A model generated the notes under the pieces. The model made no database searches. It saw nothing but the letters and a program-made list of their open reading frames with translations, and had not been told where the DNA came from. Positions 7,128 to 10,819 of a DNA stretch of 10,819 nt are shown piece by piece. The DNA lies in the NCBI GenBank assembly GCA_023409795.1, contig JAEYQX010000211.1:1-10819 (forward strand), written 5' to 3'. Both the position numbers and the translations under genes were made by a program. Each line of letters opens with the position of its first letter. Positions within the stretch are counted from its first letter, which is position 1. Origin of the DNA: Pseudomonadota bacterium (GTDB taxonomy: Bacteria > Pseudomonadota > Alphaproteobacteria > Caulobacterales > Caulobacteraceae).

Positions 7128-8027
7128 ATGACCACCATCCTCTATGGCCGCCCGCCGGCGGTGTTTGACGTTCCGACGGCCGCGACCCAGACCTCGCCCC
7201 TGATCCCCGGTGCCGCTTCGCTGGAAGCCCTGGAGCCCGGATCGGTGGACGAGGCCATGATCTATGCCCCGCCCGGGGCCATCGAGCGGCGCTACACCAT
7301 CGCCCTGGCCCTGCGGGCGCTAAAGGTCGGTGGCCGTCTCGACATCATGGCCCCCAAGGACAAGGGCGGCTCGCGCCTGGCCAAGGAGCTGAAGGGCTTT
7401 GGCCTCGAGTTCGGCGAGACGGCCAAGGCCCACCATCGCCGCTGCATCGTCGAGCGGCCCGGCCAGGTCGAGGGGCTGGACGAGGCCCTCGCCGCCGGTG
7501 GTCCCCAGGTCGTGCCGGGGCTGGAAGCCTGGTCCCAGCCGGGCATCTTTGCCTGGGACCGCGTGGATCCGGGCACGGCGCTGCTGGCCCAGGTGCTGCC
7601 GTCGCTGAAGGGGGCCGGGGCGGACCTGGGCTGCGGCTTCGGGGCCCTGTCCATCGTCGCCCTGCGCTCAAAGGAGATCACCAGCCTTCGCCTGATCGAT
7701 CTGGACCGCCGCGCCATCGAGGCCGCCAAGAAGAATGTTGAGGACCCGCGTGCCCGCTTTGAATGGGCCGATGTGCGCACCTTGGCCACGGCAGGCGAGC
7801 TGAACTTCATCATCTCCAACCCGCCCTTCCACGACGGTGGGGCCGAGGATCGCCGCCTGGGCCAGAACTTCATCCGCCAGGCCGCAGCCCTGCTGAAGAC
7901 GGGCGGCGTGGCCTGGATCGTCGCCAACCGCCACCTGCCCTATGAGGCCGAGCTGAACGCCGCCTTCAAGCGGGTCCGCATGGTCGCCGACCAGGGCGGC
8001 TATAAGATCTTCGAAGCGGTTAAATGA
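7128..8027 (+). CDS. rsmC: 16S rRNA (guanine-N2) methyltransferase, RsmC type
   Basis: This is a SAM-dependent methyltransferase predicted to make m2G1207 of 16S rRNA in the 30S subunit. It has 299 residues, near the usual RsmC length. The N-terminal half (1-140) is the degenerate, non-catalytic methyltransferase-like domain of the RsmC/RlmG group (ALALRALKVGGRLDIMAPKDKGG). The C-terminal half is the active Rossmann fold: VDPGTALLAQVLP (147-158), SAM-binding ADLGCGFGALS (165-175), an acidic strand end LRLIDLDRRAIEAA (187-200) and the catalytic base-binding motif ISNPPFHDG (229-237), matching the NPPFHDG of RsmC. KTGGVAWIVANRHLPY (257-272) follows as in the family. It is 19 bases from rsuA and very probably shares its transcript. 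RlmG or another guanine-N2 methyltransferase remains possible, but the NPPFHDG context favours RsmC. Confidence 0.85.
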   Translation: MTTILYGRPPAVFDVPTAATQTSPLIPGAASLEALEPGSVDEAMIYAPPGAIERRYTIALALRALKVGGRLDIMAPKDKGGSRLAKELKGFGLEFGETAKAHHRRCIVERPGQVEGLDEALAAGGPQVVPGLEAWSQPGIFAWDRVDPGTALLAQVLPSLKGAGADLGCGFGALSIVALRSKEITSLRLIDLDRRAIEAAKKNVEDPRARFEWADVRTLATAGELNFIISNPPFHDGGAEDRRLGQNFIRQAAALLKTGGVAWIVANRHLPYEAELNAAFKRVRMVADQGGYKIFEAVK

Positions 8028-8046
8028 GAGGGTTGGGTGAAGCTGC

Positions 8047-8805
8047 ATGAGCAAGAAGCCGACCACTTCGCGTGTCGACAAGCTGCTGTCCTCGATGGGC
8101 TATGGCTCGCGGGCCGAGATGGCGCGCATGGCCAGGGCCGGGGGCATCATGCTGGATGGCGAGGACCTGACCGACGTGACCCGGCGCATCCCGGTCACCC
8201 CTGACCTGCCTGGGCGCATGGAGATCGACGGCGAGCCGCTGGACCCGGTTCAGGGTCTGGTGATGATGCTGAACAAGCCCCTGGGCATGACCTGTTCGCA
8301 CAAGGAGGACGGGGCCCTGGTCTATGACGTCCTGCCCGAGCGCTGGCGCAGGCGTGACCCGGCCATCTCGACCATCGGGCGGCTGGACAAGCAGACCTCG
8401 GGCCTTCTGCTGCTGACCGACGACGGCGACCTGCTGCACCGGGTCATCAGCCCCAAACGCCATGTGCCCAAGGTCTATCGCGCCCAGCTGGCCCGCCCGC
8501 TCATGGGCACCGAGGGGGACCTGTTCGCCTCGGGCCAAATGATGCTGGAGGGCGAGGACAAGCCCCTGGCCCCGGCCCATCTGGAGGTGGTGTCGCCGAC
8601 CGAGGCCCTGCTGACGGTGACCGAGGGCCGCTATCACCAGGTCCGCCGGATGTTCGCCGCCGTGGGCAACCACGTCGAGGCCCTGCACCGCGAGCGCCTG
8701 GGCGGCCTGACCCTGCCCGAGGACCTGGAGCCGGGCCAGTGGACCCTGCTGGGCCCGGACCAGGTGGCGGCCATCTTCGGGGTTGCGACAGAGCGTCCCG
8801 AATAG
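8047..8805 (+). CDS. rsuA: 16S rRNA pseudouridine(516) synthase RsuA
   Basis: This RsuA/RluB/E/F-family pseudouridine synthase is predicted to isomerise U516 of 16S rRNA. It has 252 residues. An S4 RNA-binding domain occupies about 8-65 (SRVDKLLSSMGYGSRAEM...). The catalytic domain begins at LVMMLNKPLGMTCS (71-84). It contains the signature GRLDKQTSGLLLLTDDGDL (111-129) with catalytic Asp114, and VTEGRYHQVRRMFAAVGNHVEALHRERLGGL (191-221). The YHQV(K/R)RMFAAVGNHV...LHRERIGG form of this last motif is typical of RsuA rather than of the 23S enzymes RluB, RluE or RluF. It follows rsmC by 19 bases with only a modest GGTGAAG-like ribosome binding site, which fits expression from the rsmC transcript. 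No terminator is seen after its stop, so the next gene may be read through. Confidence 0.9.
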   Translation: MSKKPTTSRVDKLLSSMGYGSRAEMARMARAGGIMLDGEDLTDVTRRIPVTPDLPGRMEIDGEPLDPVQGLVMMLNKPLGMTCSHKEDGALVYDVLPERWRRRDPAISTIGRLDKQTSGLLLLTDDGDLLHRVISPKRHVPKVYRAQLARPLMGTEGDLFASGQMMLEGEDKPLAPAHLEVVSPTEALLTVTEGRYHQVRRMFAAVGNHVEALHRERLGGLTLPEDLEPGQWTLLGPDQVAAIFGVATERPE

Positions 8806-8829
8806 GGAACCGGTCCTCACGGCGGCGCA

Positions 8830-8853
8830 CTCCCTTCCTGTAGCCGGAAGGAG
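8830..8853 (+). promoter_or_regulatory. Hairpin burying the ribosome binding site of the next gene
   Basis: CCTTCC (8833-8838) is the exact reverse complement of GGAAGG (8846-8851), with a seven-base loop between. Skipping C8832, two more pairs form (T8831-A8852, C8830-G8853). The right arm contains the whole AGGAG core (8849-8853) of the Shine-Dalgarno site AAGGAGAG (8848-8855), six bases before the ATG at 8860. The ribosome binding site is therefore strong in sequence but can be hidden in the folded messenger. Pairing is read directly; a regulatory role is inferred. Confidence 0.5.
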
Positions 8854-8859
8854 AGAACC

Positions 8860-9330
8860 ATGTCTGCCAAGCCTGACCGCGCACTGGATCGCAACGAAGC
8901 CGAGCTGGTGGCCCAGGCCGCCAGCGCGGGCGACCATACAGACCGCGAACTGACCGAACTGATCAGGAAGCTTCGCGCGCGCCGTGACCGCGTCCAGCGC
9001 ATGATCCGCACCCGCGCCCGCTCGGCCCAGAAGAAGGGCGAGACCCAGGTCGATACGGGGGCGCGCGAAAAGAAGGCCCAACTGGTCGGGGCCATCGAAG
9101 CCGTCGATACCGAGATCAAGCGCCGCAAGTCGCCTGGCTTCCAGGCCCGGCAGGCGACGCAGAACCTGCGCGAGGCCGTGGACCGCAAGGACGAGGCCCA
9201 CAGGTCCGGTGACGGCTATCGCACCGCCGATACCGGCCCGGTCGAGATCCCCAATGAGCAGATTCCGCCGTCCGGGGCCTTCCATGCCGAGGGCCATCGC
9301 CCGGCGCTGGGCCGCTCACGCGGTCGCTGA
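8860..9330 (+). CDS. Uncharacterised basic, helical, cytoplasmic protein
   Basis: I do not recognise an assigned function for this 156-residue protein. It has no signal peptide, membrane segment, cysteine or tryptophan. Residues 27-90 are strongly charged and helix-forming (ELTELIRKLRARRDRVQRMIRTRARSAQKKG, then REKKAQLVGAIEAVDTEIKRRK), suggesting a helical hairpin or short coiled coil. Residues 91-116 continue as a helix, and the last 40 are Gly/Pro-rich, disordered and end in GRSRGR. The RDRVQRMIR...R pattern recalls small unannotated proteins common in alphaproteobacteria; nucleic-acid or ribosome association is conceivable from charge alone. The start is firm because AAGGAGAG sits at ideal spacing. 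It lies 54 bases after rsuA and 57 before trpF on the same strand. Codon use matches its neighbours, so I see no sign of recent transfer. It is surely coding; its role is open. Confidence 0.85.
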   Translation: MSAKPDRALDRNEAELVAQAASAGDHTDRELTELIRKLRARRDRVQRMIRTRARSAQKKGETQVDTGAREKKAQLVGAIEAVDTEIKRRKSPGFQARQATQNLREAVDRKDEAHRSGDGYRTADTGPVEIPNEQIPPSGAFHAEGHRPALGRSRGR

Positions 9331-9387
9331 GCAGGCGCTGGCGGGACACGGGCGGGCTTGACCTGAGGCTTCGTCTCGCGCACCCCC

Positions 9388-10059
9388 ATGGCCATGACCC
9401 TGGCCAAGATCTGTGGATTGTCGGAACCCGAGACACTTGAGGCGGCGCTGCATGGGGGTGCGGCCTATGTCGGGGCGGTGATCTTTCCGAAAAGCCCGCG
9501 CCACATCCCCCCGCGTGAGGCCGGATACCTGTTCGAGCGGGCGCGCCGTCACGCCCGCATCGTGGCGGTGGTGGTCAATCCCGATGATGCCCTGCTGGCC
9601 GAGATCGCCCTGTCCCTGCGGCCCCATTTCATCCAGCTGCATGGCGATGAGACACCGCAGCGGGCGGCCGAGGTGCGCCGCCTGACGGGCTCGGGCATCA
9701 TCAAGGCCCTGCCGATCCGGGATGAGGCCGACCTTGCCGCCGCCGCCGACTGGGACGGGGTGGCCGACCACCTGCTGTTCGACGCCAGGGTGCCGGCCGG
9801 GTCCGACCTGCCCGGCGGGGTCGGGGCCTCGTTCGACTGGCAGCTGATGGCCAATCGGGCCTTTGCGGCAAACTGGTTCCTCGCAGGCGGGCTCAACCCG
9901 CAAAATATCGCCCGGGCGGTGCAGGTTTCCGGCGCGCCGATGGTCGATGTCTCCTCTGGCGTGGAAAGCGCTCCCGGTGTTAAGGACGTGGCCCTGATCC
10001 GTGAATTCCTCGGGCACCTGCACTCGGGTCGTCCGCACGCGAAAGACTGTTGTTCGTGA
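9388..10059 (+). CDS. trpF: Phosphoribosylanthranilate isomerase TrpF
   Basis: TrpF converts N-(5-phosphoribosyl)anthranilate to CdRP, the third step from chorismate to tryptophan, in the cytoplasm. It is a 223-residue single-domain (beta/alpha)8 barrel. Visible landmarks: AKICGL near the start with the catalytic Cys9 (general base), VGAVIFPKSPRHI (28-40), VAVVVNPDD (59-67), IQLHGDET (82-89), LLFDAR (129-134) with catalytic Asp132 (general acid), the phosphate-binding GGVGASFDW (143-151), FLAGGLNPQNI (164-174) and VDVSSGVE (186-193). All are intact. The start is either the ATG at 9388 or the one six bases later; neither has a Shine-Dalgarno site. Its stop overlaps the trpB start, so the two are translationally linked. 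A TTGACC at 9358-9363 could be a -35 element, but I see no convincing -10. Confidence 0.96.
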   Translation: MAMTLAKICGLSEPETLEAALHGGAAYVGAVIFPKSPRHIPPREAGYLFERARRHARIVAVVVNPDDALLAEIALSLRPHFIQLHGDETPQRAAEVRRLTGSGIIKALPIRDEADLAAAADWDGVADHLLFDARVPAGSDLPGGVGASFDWQLMANRAFAANWFLAGGLNPQNIARAVQVSGAPMVDVSSGVESAPGVKDVALIREFLGHLHSGRPHAKDCCS

Positions 10060-10819
10060 ACCAGATGCTGCCGAATACCTATGCCTGGCCCGACGCCGAG
10101 GGGCGTTTTGGCCCCTATGGCGGACGCTTCGTGCCCGAGACCCTGATGCCGCTGATCCATGAGCTGGACGCGGCCTACAAGGCGGCCGAGGCGGACCCGA
10201 CCTTCCAGGAAGAGCTGGACGGCTATCTTAAGTTCTATGTGGGCCGCGAAAGCCCGCTCTATCACGCCGAGCGTCTGACCGAGCATTTCGGCGGGGCCAA
10301 TCTCTGGCTGAAGCGCGAGGACCTGAACCACACCGGCGCGCACAAGATCAACAACTGCATGGGCCAGATCCTTTTGGCCCGCCGCATGGGCAAGACCCGC
10401 ATCATCGCCGAGACCGGGGCGGGCCAGCATGGCGTGGCCTCGGCCACCGTCTGCGCGCGCTTCGGCCTGCCCTGCACGGTCTACATGGGCGCGGTCGACG
10501 TCGAGCGGCAGCAACCCAATGTCTTCCGCATGAAGCTGCTGGGGGCCGAGGTGAACGCCGTGACGGCGGGGGCCGCGACCCTGAAGGATGCGATGAACGA
10601 GGCCATGCGTGACTGGGTCACCAATGTGGCTGACACCTACTACATCATCGGCACGGCGGCAGGCCCGGCCCCCTATCCGGCCATGGTGCGCTACTTCCAG
10701 TCGGTGATCGGCAGGGAGATCAGGCAGCAGTCGCTGGCCCAGATCGGCCGCCTGCCCAATGCGGTCATCGCCTGCATCGGCGGGGGCTCCAACGCCATCG
10801 GGGCCATGCACCCCTTCAT
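10056..10819 (+). CDS. trpB: Tryptophan synthase beta chain TrpB (3' end outside window)
   Basis: TrpB condenses indole, channelled from TrpA, with serine to give tryptophan, using pyridoxal phosphate. The frame runs off the right edge after 254 of roughly 400 residues. Landmarks: GRFGPYGGRFVPETLMP (16-32), REDLNHTGAHKINN (87-100) with the PLP-binding Lys97, AETGAGQHGVASA (118-130) with catalytic Glu119, RMKLLGAEV (158-166), and the phosphate-binding loop GGGSNA (242-247). The chosen start is the GTG at 10056, which overlaps the trpF stop as GTGA. An ATG at 10065 is the alternative; the family's conserved part begins only near residue 16, so either fits. Ala205 in TAAGPAPYP and Tyr213 replace residues usually His and Asp/Glu. 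trpA would be expected downstream but is not in view. Confidence 0.95.
   Translation, partial: MNQMLPNTYAWPDAEGRFGPYGGRFVPETLMPLIHELDAAYKAAEADPTFQEELDGYLKFYVGRESPLYHAERLTEHFGGANLWLKREDLNHTGAHKINNCMGQILLARRMGKTRIIAETGAGQHGVASATVCARFGLPCTVYMGAVDVERQQPNVFRMKLLGAEVNAVTAGAATLKDAMNEAMRDWVTNVADTYYIIGTAAGPAPYPAMVRYFQSVIGREIRQQSLAQIGRLPNAVIACIGGGSNAIGAMHPF

Noticed and set aside
5572..7131. 519-codon plus-strand frame across recQ
   Set aside because: It lies opposite an intact RecQ with all helicase motifs, has no recognisable domain, and runs into the rsmC start.
8806..8831. GGAAC at 8806-8810 as the -35 of a general-stress (EcfG/SigT-type) promoter for the basic protein
   Set aside because: At the required 16-17 base spacing the bases are GCAC or CACT, not CGTT. 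A lone five-base match is expected by chance.
8020..9297. 425-codon minus-strand frame across rsuA and the basic protein
   Set aside because: It spans two sense genes with good ribosome binding sites or conserved motifs. Its product is compositionally like the other antisense shadows.
9549..10811. 420-codon minus-strand frame across trpF and trpB
   Set aside because: The sense strand encodes unmistakable TrpF and TrpB; the antisense frame is a codon-bias artefact.
1..10819. Mobile element, defence island, CRISPR array or biosynthetic cluster
   Set aside because: No transposase, integrase, terminal repeats, regularly spaced repeats, toxin-antitoxin pair, nuclease or synthase module was seen. 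RecQ here is a full-length housekeeping helicase without defence-type partners.

Overview
The window is GC-rich, densely coded bacterial chromosome. GC-ending codons, a TonB-dependent receptor, an overlapping trpF-trpB pair and the general character of the proteins suggest an alphaproteobacterium, most likely of the Caulobacterales (Brevundimonas/Caulobacter type). That placement is inferred from sequence character, not from a marker-gene comparison.

Layout, left to right. A TonB-dependent outer-membrane receptor on the plus strand enters from outside the window (3-2000). A 204-base gap follows, then a sodium/proton-coupled dicarboxylate or acidic amino-acid symporter (2205-3479) closed by a strong intrinsic terminator. 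A small exported protein with a repeat-built linker lies on the minus strand (3564-4118). It is divergent from a membrane-anchored or exported alpha/beta hydrolase (4213-5142). The hydrolase converges with recQ (minus strand, 5152-7026). Divergent from recQ is a short plus-strand run of two predicted 16S rRNA modification genes, rsmC (7128-8027) and rsuA (8047-8805), then an uncharacterised basic helical protein (8860-9330). The window ends in the tryptophan operon: trpF (9388-10059) and the first 254 codons of trpB (from 10056), which share four bases.

Functionally this is mostly core genome: envelope uptake (receptor, symporter), DNA repair (RecQ), ribosome maturation (RsmC, RsuA) and tryptophan biosynthesis (TrpF, TrpB). 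Small lineage-specific exported or basic proteins lie between these blocks. I found no insertion sequence, phage gene, integrase, toxin-antitoxin pair, CRISPR array, tRNA or rRNA, and no defence-like or biosynthetic cluster, so I do not claim a new multi-gene system.

The points most worth a second look are small. They are a hairpin that buries the ribosome binding site of the uncharacterised 156-residue protein, a 15-bp tandem repeat that builds the linker of the exported protein, non-canonical residues at the cation and substrate sites of the symporter, and an alanine at a usually invariant position of TrpB.
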